From Flavobacteriales bacterium (GTDB taxonomy: Bacteria; Bacteroidota; Bacteroidia; Flavobacteriales_F; PHOS-HE28): a stretch of 64,000 nt of DNA. Numbering within the stretch: the stretch's first letter is position 1; every line of letters begins with the position of its first letter. This document shows positions 26,864 to 34,799 of the stretch, piece by piece. Where the stretch lies: NCBI GenBank assembly GCA_016710965.1, contig JADJTW010000006.1, positions 180,472 to 244,471 on the forward strand, read 5' to 3'. The notes under the pieces were generated by a model. That model had not been told where the DNA came from and did not search any database. It worked only from the letters and a program-made list of their open reading frames with translations. Both the position numbers and the translations under genes were made by a program.

Positions 26864-27973
26864 TCACACCCACTTCTCCTTCAGCCGCAGGAAGGGCGCT
26901 TCCACATAGCGGTAGCTCAGGTGCGCGAACAAGAACGTCAACACCAGGGTGAGCGCCATGGTGAGCAGGATCAGGTGCGGGTCATCGTCCAGCAGCCCTT
27001 GCGCGATCTCCAAGGCCAGCATGTGCAACAGGTAGATGCCGTAGCTGCGTACGCCCAGCCAGGTGAGGCTCGGCACGCGGCCGAGGCGCAGGCCGGGACC
27101 GGCGTTGAGGGCTTGCTCCAGGATGACCCAACCGAAGAGGAGGACCATGGCGGCATCGGCCAATGCCACGCGCGTGGGGTAGTCCAAGGCCCATGCGTAC
27201 AGCGCGAAGAGCGCGGGTGCGCCCAGCAGGATGGGAGCGGAGCGCAATCCGATGGGTAGCCGCTGCAGGGTTGCGCGCAGCCAGTGTTCGCGCGTGAACA
27301 CGAGCAGGGCCAGCAGCGCACCAACACCCAGATACCGGAGGTTGCCGAAGAGGTGGAAATAGTCGTCGTGCGGTGTGGCGGTGTTTACCCACCATTGCGA
27401 AGCGACGGCGATGACGAAGACCGCCACGGCGAACAACTCCGTGCGGCGGATGAGCAGGAAGAGCAAGGGCCAAAGGAGGTAGAACTGCTCTTCGATGGCC
27501 ACGCTCCATTGCACACCGAGCATGCCGGCCACGGGCGGCTTGTTCAGCATCATGTCGTAGTTCGAGAGGAAGAGGGCGTGCAGCAGCGGCGATGCTTCCT
27601 CGGTGAACGGATGGCCGAGCGCGCGCATGATCAGCGGCAGCAGCAGGAAGCCGATGAGGAGCGAGGCGTAGTAGAGCGGCCAGATGCGCAGCACGCGCCG
27701 CAGGTAGAAGCGGCCGAGGTGGAGACGGCCGGTGCGCGCGCGCTCGGCGAGCATGCGGTGCGTAATGAGGAAGCCGCTGAGCACGAAGAAGAAGGTGACG
27801 CCCAGGGGGCCGCCATGTCCGGCGAAGGAGAGCACGTTGCGCACCGGGGCCCACGCAGGATGCTCGGGAAAGGTGAGGGCCGTGGTGATGTGATAGGCTA
27901 CCACGGCGAGCGCAGCAATGCCGCGCATCGCGTCCAGGTTCGGGAAGCGGGAGTGCGGTACCGTTCCGGACAT
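26864..27973 (-). CDS. acyltransferase family 3 (OafA-like) membrane protein
   Basis: A 369-aa polytopic acyltransferase. N-terminal PNLDAMRGIAALAVVAYHI contains the family Arg-Gly and active-site His; FFVLSGFLITHRML and RRVLRIWPLYY are further signatures, as is the loop VQWSVAIEEQFYLLWPLLF. Enzymes of this family O-acylate sugars of lipopolysaccharide, exopolysaccharide or peptidoglycan. The ATG at 27973 is 8 nt downstream of the ureohydrolase stop, so transcription is probably shared, although no functional link is evident. Confidence 0.92.
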   Translation of the reverse strand: MSGTVPHSRFPNLDAMRGIAALAVVAYHITTALTFPEHPAWAPVRNVLSFAGHGGPLGVTFFFVLSGFLITHRMLAERARTGRLHLGRFYLRRVLRIWPLYYASLLIGFLLLPLIMRALGHPFTEEASPLLHALFLSNYDMMLNKPPVAGMLGVQWSVAIEEQFYLLWPLLFLLIRRTELFAVAVFVIAVASQWWVNTATPHDDYFHLFGNLRYLGVGALLALLVFTREHWLRATLQRLPIGLRSAPILLGAPALFALYAWALDYPTRVALADAAMVLLFGWVILEQALNAGPGLRLGRVPSLTWLGVRSYGIYLLHMLALEIAQGLLDDDPHLILLTMALTLVLTFLFAHLSYRYVEAPFLRLKEKWV

Positions 27974-27980
27974 CGGTCGG

Positions 27981-29018
27981 TCAGCTCGCCAGCACGCCGC
28001 AGAGGTGCCAGAGCAGGCGCGCGCCCACGTTGGCGTCCCATTCGTTCTTGCCCGGCGCCACTTCCACCAGGTCGAAACCGATGATGGTGCGCTTCGCTGC
28101 GACGCGCGAAAGGAGGTAGGTGGCCTCTTCGAATTGGAAGCCGCCGGGGACAGGTGTGCCGGTGTGCGGGCAGAGCGTGGGATCGAGCCCGTCGATGTCG
28201 AAGCTGATATGCACCTTCTCTGGCAGCGCAGCGATGATGGCATCGCACTGTTCCTTCCAAGTCACGCCTTCGAATTGCTGGCGGCGCACATCGGCGCTGC
28301 GGATGATGCGCACGCGTTCCTTGTTCGAGAAGAAGACTTCGTTCTCCTGCGCGCAGAAGTCGCGGATGCCGGTGCTCACGATCCGCTCGACCTGCGGGAT
28401 CGCGAGCGCGTTGTGCATGATGCTGGCGTGGCTGTTGGTGAAGCCCTCGTAGGCGATGCGCAGGTCGAGGTGCGCGTCGATGAGGAGGATACCGAAATGC
28501 CGGTGGCGCTTCGCCTGTGCCTTGAAGAGCCCGAGCGGTGTGCTGTGATCGCCGCCGACGAGGCCCACCAACTTGCCCTGGTCCATCCAGTAGCCGCAGC
28601 GTTGCTCCACCCATTTGTTCAACACCGCGCATTCGGCGTTGATGAGGTCGAGGGCTTTCGCCGCTTTCGCTTTTTGCTTTTCGCTGTGCGTGCCCACCAA
28701 CGCGTCCATCACATGCGCGGCTTCCTTCTTCAGGTGGTCGCTCTGCTTGCGAAGGTCGTCCGGCATCTCGTCCATGGCGATGCCGCGCTTCCACAGCCCG
28801 GGGAACTCGGGATGGAAGAGGTCAACCTGGAAGCTGGCCTCGCGAATGGCCGCAGGGCCGCGCGAGGTACCGCCGCCGTAGCTGGTGGTCACCTCCCACG
28901 GCACGGGCACCAGCACGATATCCGCCTCTTCGCAGGTGAAGGGCAGGCCATAGATCTGCGCATCGGGATTGCCCGGACTGTTGGGATCGAAGGCCCTGGT
29001 CTTGCTCGCTTTGCTCAT
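27981..29018 (-). CDS. ureohydrolase (agmatinase / formimidoylglutamase family)
   Basis: A 345-aa arginase-fold enzyme. The binuclear manganese-site motifs are present in order: GLVGGDHST, LLIDAHLDLR, and SFDIDGLDPTLCPHTGTPVPGG. The N-terminal PWEVTTSYGGGTSRGPAAIREAS matches agmatinase/formimidoylglutamase-type members of Bacteroidota. It should cleave a guanidino or formimino substrate (agmatine, formimidoylglutamate or a relative); which one cannot be settled by eye. A TACCTTCG box starts 12 nt before the ATG. It is divergent from the Omp28-like gene and followed by the acyltransferase gene. Confidence 0.9.
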   Translation of the reverse strand: MSKASKTRAFDPNSPGNPDAQIYGLPFTCEEADIVLVPVPWEVTTSYGGGTSRGPAAIREASFQVDLFHPEFPGLWKRGIAMDEMPDDLRKQSDHLKKEAAHVMDALVGTHSEKQKAKAAKALDLINAECAVLNKWVEQRCGYWMDQGKLVGLVGGDHSTPLGLFKAQAKRHRHFGILLIDAHLDLRIAYEGFTNSHASIMHNALAIPQVERIVSTGIRDFCAQENEVFFSNKERVRIIRSADVRRQQFEGVTWKEQCDAIIAALPEKVHISFDIDGLDPTLCPHTGTPVPGGFQFEEATYLLSRVAAKRTIIGFDLVEVAPGKNEWDANVGARLLWHLCGVLAS

Positions 29019-29022
29019 GCGG

Positions 29023-29030
29023 CGAAGGTA
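29023..29030 (-). promoter_or_regulatory. -7 box of the ureohydrolase gene
   Basis: TACCTTCG on the minus strand, starting 12 nt before the ATG at 29018. Confidence 0.65.
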
Positions 29031-29049
29031 GTCGGGCCGTGCTGCCGGT

Positions 29050-29057
29050 TACCTTCG
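29050..29057 (+). promoter_or_regulatory. -7 box of the Omp28-like gene
   Basis: TACCTTCG on the plus strand, starting 26 nt before the ATG at 29076. The identical box on the other strand, 20 bp away, makes a compact divergent promoter. Confidence 0.6.
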
Positions 29058-29075
29058 CGCACCTATCCACCTGGC

Positions 29076-30389
29076 ATGCGCTCATTCGTGCTCTTCATCG
29101 CGTTCTTCACCGGCACGGCCCTCGCGGCCCAGAACGCCTACCTCACCAACGGCTTCGTGCCGCGGTACTGGAAGGCGAACACCGACTACGTCATCAACGT
29201 GAGGGTGCGCAACAGCAATAGCACCACGCCGCTTCTCTCGTTCCGCGTGGATTGGAACTGGAACAACGGCCCAGTGCAAACGGGCAACATGCAAAGCACC
29301 ACCGGCATCGTGCCCGGTCAATACTGGCCCTACCCGCATCCCATTCCGTTCAACAAGCCCGAGAGCGCCGGCACCTTGAAGGTGTGGGTGGTGGGCACCG
29401 GCGATACCGATCACAGCAACGACACGCTCACCTTCCCCGTGGGGGTGCTCGCCAACTGGACCGCGAAGAGCGTGCTCATCGAGCAGTACACGGGCACCTG
29501 GTGCCAGTTCTGCCCCAATCCCAATTCCACCACGAACGACCTGGATGCGGATCCCTTCATCGTGGTGGCCAAGCACCACAACAACGATGATTTCGCCGCG
29601 GCCAGCAGCGTGGCGTACTGGAGCCAGTTCAACGCGGAGTATTCGCCCGCTGGCGTCATGGAGCAGGAGGAGTTCGGCACCCTGCAGGACGATGCGGCCT
29701 ATGTGGAATGGGGCGCGCGCGCGGAGCAGCGCAAGCTGGGCGTATCGCCGGTGGAGATCACCGTGGTGCCCGGCTTCAACGACTGGACGCGCCAGCTCAC
29801 CGTGGACCTCACGGCGACCTTCACCGCAGCACAATCCGGCGACTTCACGGTGAACGCGTACATCGTCGAAGACAACGTGGCGGGACTGCAGACCGGAGCG
29901 GCACCAGGGTACATCCACCAACAACTGGTGCGCGAGGTGCTTGGCGGCACCAACGGTACCAGCGGTGTCATACCAGCTTTCACCACCGCCAGCGCAACCT
30001 ACACGCACCAATACACCTTCGCGGTGCCTACGCAGTGGAACGCCGACAACCTGCGCATCGTGGCCACCGTCACCGAGCATCGCCCTGCGGGAACGCAAAC
30101 GGTGAACGTGACCGATGCCGACTTCGTGCTGGTGGGAGTGGAGGAGCATGGGCTGCTGAACGTGCGGGCTTATCCCAATCCATCGAGCGGTGCGCTGTGG
30201 ATCGAGCTGGAGGATGCAACACCCGCGCTTGTGCGACTGCTGGGCGCCGATGGCCGTGTGGTCATCGATCAGCGCGCGAGCGGCGATCGATTCCTGCTCG
30301 AAGGCTTCGAGGCACTAGCCCCCGGCGCTTATCTCCTTCGGGTGCAGCAGGGCAGCGTCTTCAGCGAACAGCGCGTGATGCGCTACTGA
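29076..30389 (+). CDS. Omp28-related secreted protein with T9SS sorting domain
   Basis: A 437-aa exported protein: signal peptide about 1-18 (ALAAQ), an N-terminal Ig-like domain, then an Omp28/thioredoxin-like domain beginning VLIEQYTGTWCQFCP with a CxxC motif at about residue 140 and the VAKHHNNDDF segment. The C-terminal 75 residues are a T9SS type A domain (AYPNPSSGALWIEL, RLLGADGRVVIDQ). Omp28-type proteins are outer-membrane-exported lipoproteins or cargo of unclear role; the CxxC may be redox active. The open frame extends far upstream to 27918, but that part is antisense to the ureohydrolase gene and not coding. Confidence 0.88.
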   Translation: MRSFVLFIAFFTGTALAAQNAYLTNGFVPRYWKANTDYVINVRVRNSNSTTPLLSFRVDWNWNNGPVQTGNMQSTTGIVPGQYWPYPHPIPFNKPESAGTLKVWVVGTGDTDHSNDTLTFPVGVLANWTAKSVLIEQYTGTWCQFCPNPNSTTNDLDADPFIVVAKHHNNDDFAAASSVAYWSQFNAEYSPAGVMEQEEFGTLQDDAAYVEWGARAEQRKLGVSPVEITVVPGFNDWTRQLTVDLTATFTAAQSGDFTVNAYIVEDNVAGLQTGAAPGYIHQQLVREVLGGTNGTSGVIPAFTTASATYTHQYTFAVPTQWNADNLRIVATVTEHRPAGTQTVNVTDADFVLVGVEEHGLLNVRAYPNPSSGALWIELEDATPALVRLLGADGRVVIDQRASGDRFLLEGFEALAPGAYLLRVQQGSVFSEQRVMRY

Positions 30390-30506
30390 TGGCGAACGCC
30401 CCATCCACCTGTCCTTCCGAGCGAAGCGAAAGAACGGCGGACAGGGCGTCCTGGCGGTCGGTCCAACCCCTCGTTGCACCCCCCGTGATCGGGAACCGCG
30501 TTATCG

Positions 30507-32270
30507 TTACTGAAGTCGTGGACGTAGCAGCGTGAGCAGATCGGGCAGCACCAGCCCGGCGCTCTGCGCGCGTGCAGGTGCTTTGCGCTTCGCAGGTCCG
30601 GTGAATACCACCGCCGCAATGGGCGCGTGCGCCTTCACCGTGTCGATCGCGCCCGGCACATCCTTTTCCTTGTCTTTGTCGTCCTTGTCCTTCACCGGTG
30701 CGTTCGTGTCCATCAGGCCCCGCTCGGTCATGGTCCACGTGTGGCCGATCATGTCGCGGTCCCAGGTGTTAGTCACGTTGTCGATGTCGTAGATCACCGC
30801 TTTGCTGCCGGGGCGCAGGAATATGCTGCCACCCAACGGCATTTCGAGCGTGAAGTGGATGTCCTGCGCGCGGAACTTGTCGGTGGCCGCGTAGTTGAGC
30901 ACGGGCGACACGCGCAGCACATCGCCTTCCTGCTTGTAGTTGAAGTTGATGCCCCGCGCGCGGTCCAGTGCGGCCTTGGCGGTGCTGCCGTGCGCCTCGC
31001 GCAGGACCTTGAGGTGGAAGAGCGAGTCGGCACTTCGTTCCACATCAAGCCGCGCCCATGCGCCCGAGATAATGCCGTTCTCCAGATGCAATCCATCCAG
31101 GTCCACATCCACGTCACCGTCGTCGTAGCTCACGCTCCAGTTCTCATTGCCTTCGATGGGATCGAGCGCGTCCAGGTACAAGATGCGTTCGGTGGGTTGC
31201 GCCAGTTCGATCTCTGTAAGCACGCTGTTGCTCCGCTTGAACTCATTGGCCACGTCCATGCCGCCACGGATGGCGGGAATGAGCGCCATGAACCAGAGGA
31301 TGCACAAGGACCACCCGAGCCACTTCGGCGTGCGCGTGTTCAGCAGCAGCCTGAAGCCTCCGAGGAAGAGCCCGATGATGGGGATGGCGAGCAGCATGAA
31401 GATCCCGATGCCTGTCCACAGCGCAATGTCCTTGCTGGTGAAGAGCAATTCGCCCAGGTCCAGCAGGCCCATTTCTTCGGTGGTCCAGGTGGCGTGCCAC
31501 AAGGAGAAGGTGCCGCCGATGAGGCCGGTGATGAGGCCGAGCAGCAGACTGAAGGCGAACACGATGAGCGCCACGCCCACCAGCTTGCTGAATACTTCGG
31601 CCACGTGGCCCTTGCGGCGAGGGTCCTTCATGCGCTCGCCGAATTCCTTGGCTTCGCTGGCCACGCGCTCGCCGCCGGCTTTCATCTTCTCGGCGCCTTC
31701 CTCCACCACCCGCTTGATGTTCTCCACGGTCACCGCTTCGCCGCGCATCTGCAAACGATCGGCAGCGCTTTCCGCCTTGGGCACCAGGATCCATAAGAGG
31801 ATGTACATGGGGATGAGCACGCCCACGCTGGCCCACACGAGCACGATCATGGCTACCCGCAACCACAGCGGGTCCATGCCGATGTATGCGGCGAGGCCAC
31901 CGAGCACACCGCCGAGCCACTTGTCATCGGGGTCGCGGAAGAAGCGCTTGTACGATCCACTGCGCGGTGCTGCGAATGGCGGCGGCGGAGCGGAAGCACT
32001 CTCTCCCGCAGGTTCCGCGAAATCCTCCGGCTGTCCCATCACGGACATCACGTGTTCCACATCGGCGGCGGTGACGACGTTGCGGCCCTGCAGCCGCTCG
32101 CTGAAGAGCTCGGCGATGCGGGCTTCGATGTCGGCCATGATCTCCTTGGCGCCTGTGCTGCCGCTGAAGTTGGCGCGTATGCCTGCCAGGTAGCGTTGCA
32201 GCTGGTCGTAGGCGTCCTCTTCGATGTGGAACACCGTACCGGCGATGTTGGCGGTCACTGTCTTTTTCAT
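30507..32270 (-). CDS. PspC-domain envelope-stress membrane protein
   Basis: A 587-aa membrane protein. It begins MKKTVTANIAGTVFHIEEDAYDQLQRYL, a cytoplasmic domain typical of Bacteroidota PspC proteins, followed by the PspC domain at about 110-175 (KRFFRDPDDKWLGGVLGGLAAYIGMDPLWLRVAMIVL), several further membrane segments (about 215-250, 275-300, 310-340) and a C-terminal beta-rich region like DUF2807/LiaF. PspC proteins sense or relay membrane stress. Its ATG overlaps the stop of the PadR gene (ATGA), so the pair is one operon, probably autoregulated by PadR. Confidence 0.9.
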   Translation of the reverse strand: MKKTVTANIAGTVFHIEEDAYDQLQRYLAGIRANFSGSTGAKEIMADIEARIAELFSERLQGRNVVTAADVEHVMSVMGQPEDFAEPAGESASAPPPPFAAPRSGSYKRFFRDPDDKWLGGVLGGLAAYIGMDPLWLRVAMIVLVWASVGVLIPMYILLWILVPKAESAADRLQMRGEAVTVENIKRVVEEGAEKMKAGGERVASEAKEFGERMKDPRRKGHVAEVFSKLVGVALIVFAFSLLLGLITGLIGGTFSLWHATWTTEEMGLLDLGELLFTSKDIALWTGIGIFMLLAIPIIGLFLGGFRLLLNTRTPKWLGWSLCILWFMALIPAIRGGMDVANEFKRSNSVLTEIELAQPTERILYLDALDPIEGNENWSVSYDDGDVDVDLDGLHLENGIISGAWARLDVERSADSLFHLKVLREAHGSTAKAALDRARGINFNYKQEGDVLRVSPVLNYAATDKFRAQDIHFTLEMPLGGSIFLRPGSKAVIYDIDNVTNTWDRDMIGHTWTMTERGLMDTNAPVKDKDDKDKEKDVPGAIDTVKAHAPIAAVVFTGPAKRKAPARAQSAGLVLPDLLTLLRPRLQ

Positions 32271-32612
32271 CGTGCGGGGTTGTTGCGGGTGGTTTTCTTC
32301 ACGGCTTGCGCGAGCTCGTCCCAGGTATCGTCGAGCTCCTTGAGGAATTTCCGGCCCACAGGGGTGAGCTGGTAGTACTTGCGGGGCGGGCCGCTTCGGC
32401 TTTCCTCCCAGCGGTAGCTCAGGTAGCCGGCGTCCTTCAGGCGGGGTGAGCAGCGGGTAGAGGGTGCCTTCCACCACGATCAGTTTCGCGTCCTTCAGTT
32501 TGGCGGTGATGTCGCCGGGGTACAGGTCCTCGCCGCTGATGAGCGAAAGGATGCAGTACTCCAGCACGCCCTTGCGCATCTGCGCCTTGGTGTTCTCCAC
32601 GTTCAGGTTCAT
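32267..32612 (-). pseudogene. PadR-family regulator, frameshifted
   Basis: A PadR-type winged-helix repressor. From the ATG at 32612 the protein reads MNLNVENTKAQMRKGVLEYCILSLISG, then DLYPGDITAKLKDAKLIVVEGTLYPLLT, i.e. the complete recognition helix region. The frame then breaks at the run GGGG (32443-32446, plus strand). Removing one G gives TRLKDAGYLSYRWEESRSGPPRKYYQLTPVG and a normal family C-terminus that ends at 32267, overlapping the PspC ATG. As sequenced, the frame instead runs straight into the PspC gene. Two candidate operators lie just upstream. Likely a sequencing insertion, since the downstream overlap is perfectly conserved once corrected. Confidence 0.85.
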
Positions 32613-32639
32613 GAGCGGTTCGGGTTCTCTGTGGTCCGT

Positions 32640-32662
32640 GGTACTGGACGACGCAAAGTAAA
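32640..32662. promoter_or_regulatory. candidate PadR operator O2 with embedded -7 box
   Basis: GGTACT-N11-AGTAAA, a degenerate copy of the palindrome at 32674-32696 with the same 23-bp length. Read on the minus strand it contains TACTTTGC, a perfect TAnnTTTG -7 box for the PadR-PspC operon (42-48 nt before the ATG). Confidence 0.65.
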
Positions 32663-32673
32663 GGGCATGGGTT

Positions 32674-32696
32674 GGTACTATGCAAGGCAAAGTACC
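32674..32696. promoter_or_regulatory. candidate PadR operator O1
   Basis: GGTACTATGC-AAG-GCAAAGTACC: 10-bp inverted arms with one mismatch. It also contains TACTTTGC on the minus strand. It lies 34 bp (about three helical turns) from O2. Confidence 0.7.
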
Positions 32697-32760
32697 ATTT
32701 ATTGACGAACGGTTCCTGGGCGAGGATGGAAGGCCCGGATGTCAAGTTCGTGCTGTGGGC

Positions 32761-32768
32761 TACCTTCG
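32761..32768 (+). promoter_or_regulatory. -7 box, 13 nt before start
   Basis: TACCTTCG starts 13 nt before the ATG at 32774. Confidence 0.6.
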
Positions 32769-32773
32769 ACGGC

Positions 32774-33148
32774 ATGAAGAAGCACCGCTGGAAGATCCTG
32801 CTCGTGGTGGTCCTGATCCTGGGGATCGTGGCCTATTTCCGCTACTTCTGGGTCTTCGGCACCGGGGTGAAGGCCGGCGAGCTGAACTACATCGTCCATA
32901 AAGGCGTGCTGTTCAAAACGTACGAGGGGAAGATGATCCAGACGGGGATCCGCAGCAATGCGGGCACGCTACAGAGCTTCGAGTTCCTCTTCAGCGTCAG
33001 CGAGCCTCGGGTGGCGGAGCAACTGATGGCCCATAGCGGCAACCAGTTCAACCTGCACTACCGTGAATACGTGGCGGCAATTCCATGGCGGGGCCACAGC
33101 AAGTTCGTGGTGGACAGCATCGTGTCCATGGAGGAGGTGCATCGCTGA
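32774..33148 (+). CDS. small membrane-anchored conserved protein
   Basis: A 124-aa protein with one N-terminal membrane segment (about residues 7-25: ILLVVVLILGIVAYFRYF) and a short periplasmic domain with GVKAGELNYIVHKGVLFKTYEGKM and HYREYVAAIPWRGHSKFVVD. Similar Bacteroidota proteins are often mis-labelled 6-phosphogluconate dehydrogenase in databases; nothing here supports an enzyme. The open frame begins at 32672, but the membrane segment and the close -7 box favour the ATG at 32774. It is divergent from the PadR operon. Confidence 0.75.
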   Translation: MKKHRWKILLVVVLILGIVAYFRYFWVFGTGVKAGELNYIVHKGVLFKTYEGKMIQTGIRSNAGTLQSFEFLFSVSEPRVAEQLMAHSGNQFNLHYREYVAAIPWRGHSKFVVDSIVSMEEVHR

Positions 33149-33165
33149 GCACCGGTCGATCCGGC

Positions 33166-33173
33166 TAAATTGC
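33166..33173 (+). promoter_or_regulatory. -7 box, 13 nt before start
   Basis: TAAATTGC starts 13 nt before the ATG at 33179, supporting that ATG over the in-frame TTG at 33170. Confidence 0.5.
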
Positions 33174-33178
33174 CCCGG

Positions 33179-34762
33179 ATGGACGGAGCAGGGAACCGGT
33201 CTAAGGCCAGCGGATCGCGAGGCGGCATGCCCCGGTCCAGCGGCCGTCGTCGCACGCGCGACCAGGCACCGGGCAGTGCATGGGCGCGTTTCCTGCATGA
33301 TGTGCGCGACGTGCGCGAGCGTTACGGCAAGCAGACCTCGGTGGCGCACAAGCGCTTCGTGCTTTTCCTCATCGTCGTGGGTGCCGCATTGCGCACCTGG
33401 CTGGCCACCCTGCCGATCACTTCGGAGGAGGCCATCGCCTACATGGACTATGCGACACTGCCGATCGGCGAGACCATCTCCAACTACTCCCAGCCGGTCA
33501 ACAATGTGCTTCACACGGTGCTTACCAAGTGGAGCACGGGCATCTTCGGCGTGTCGTTGATCGCCTTGCGGCTTCCGGCGTTGCTCGCGGGCGTGCTGGT
33601 GATGCCGCTCTTCTACCTCTTCGTGCGTTCCATGTTCAACCGCTACATCGCGCTCATGGCGCTGGCACTGGTGGCGGCATCGCCGTGCCTGATGGAGCTG
33701 AGCGCGCTGGCGCACGGCTACAGCATCACGTGGCTGTTCACGGTGCTCGCGCTGGTCTTCGGCAGGCATCTGGTGCGCGAGAACAACATGATCAGCGCCG
33801 TCCTCCTGGGGCTGTGCTGCGCGCTTTGCTTGTGGTCCGTGCCCTCCTCGATCACCGCATGCCTGATGGTGCAGCTCTGGGCGCTCTTCTCCATCCTTAC
33901 CAAGTACGAGCGCTCGCTGAACGAACGCGTGGCCGCGCTGGGCCTTTCGCTGCTGGTGTTCCTGGCCGCTGCGGCGCTGTTCTACCTGCCAGTGATCATG
34001 TCGCATGGCGTGGACCAGCTCTTCCATCATGCCACGGAGGAGGAGCACACCTGGAAGGACTTCAGCATCAACTACGTGGAGAACGTGATGCACCTCTGGG
34101 TGTGGATCGTCGATCCCACGACATGGTGGATGGCCCTGCTCGGCTTCGCGGGCCTGGTGCATGCGGCCTACATATCGGCCAAGTTCCGCACGCTGGTCAT
34201 CGCCATGGCGGTGGGTGCCGTTCCGATCAGCCTCATCCTCGCCGATGGCGGTGATCCATGGCAATGGTCCTACGCACTGCTCATCTTCCACCTGGGCATG
34301 TCCATCGCGCTCTTCTACCTGCTCAAGTTCATACAAGACAAGCTCATCAGAGGCTTCGGCAAGCGCACACGTACCGCATGGATCAGTGTCCTCATGCTTG
34401 TTGGCTTCGCGTGGCCCGGCCTGGGCGTGGTGGAGCAGCGCGTGCAGCATCTGCCCGAGGCCAAGGCGTGCGCGCTCTTCCTGGTGGAAGCCATGAACGA
34501 GGGCGACGGACTATGCACCGATGCGGTCTGGCGGGCCCCCTTGGACTTCGCCCTCCTGGCCGAAGGCTCAGAACCGGATCCCTTGCACGGATCGCCGCAG
34601 CCGGGGCACGAGCTCTATGTGGTGTTGGCCCCCAAGGACACCGAATACCCGATGGCGCTCCTGCATTGCAAGCAAGCCGGTGAGCATTATGCGGCACCCG
34701 TGCTGGTGAAGGATTGGCAACGAATGGAGACATTCGCGGCCCGATCCATCGATGCGCCGTAG
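33179..34762 (+). CDS. GT-C type membrane glycosyltransferase (family 39-like)
   Basis: A 527-aa polytopic protein. A cytoplasmic basic N-terminus (about 60 aa) precedes the first membrane segment; the first external loop has TSEEAIAYMDYA, with an acidic pair typical of the GT-C DE/EE active site, and then NVLHTVLTKWSTGIFG and the RLPALLAGVLVMPLFYLFVR segment shared with ArnT/PMT-like enzymes. About ten further hydrophobic segments follow and then a C-terminal soluble domain. It probably moves a sugar from a lipid carrier to a surface acceptor. It lies 30 bp after the previous gene. Confidence 0.78.
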   Translation: MDGAGNRSKASGSRGGMPRSSGRRRTRDQAPGSAWARFLHDVRDVRERYGKQTSVAHKRFVLFLIVVGAALRTWLATLPITSEEAIAYMDYATLPIGETISNYSQPVNNVLHTVLTKWSTGIFGVSLIALRLPALLAGVLVMPLFYLFVRSMFNRYIALMALALVAASPCLMELSALAHGYSITWLFTVLALVFGRHLVRENNMISAVLLGLCCALCLWSVPSSITACLMVQLWALFSILTKYERSLNERVAALGLSLLVFLAAAALFYLPVIMSHGVDQLFHHATEEEHTWKDFSINYVENVMHLWVWIVDPTTWWMALLGFAGLVHAAYISAKFRTLVIAMAVGAVPISLILADGGDPWQWSYALLIFHLGMSIALFYLLKFIQDKLIRGFGKRTRTAWISVLMLVGFAWPGLGVVEQRVQHLPEAKACALFLVEAMNEGDGLCTDAVWRAPLDFALLAEGSEPDPLHGSPQPGHELYVVLAPKDTEYPMALLHCKQAGEHYAAPVLVKDWQRMETFAARSIDAP

Positions 34763-34799
34763 TCCGCGCAGGCGCAGGGACCACTAAAACCGAAGTCAC

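Noticed and set aside
27918..29075. Long N-terminal extension of the Omp28-like protein
   Set aside because: Antisense to the ureohydrolase and acyltransferase genes; the signal peptide and -7 box mark the real start at 29076.
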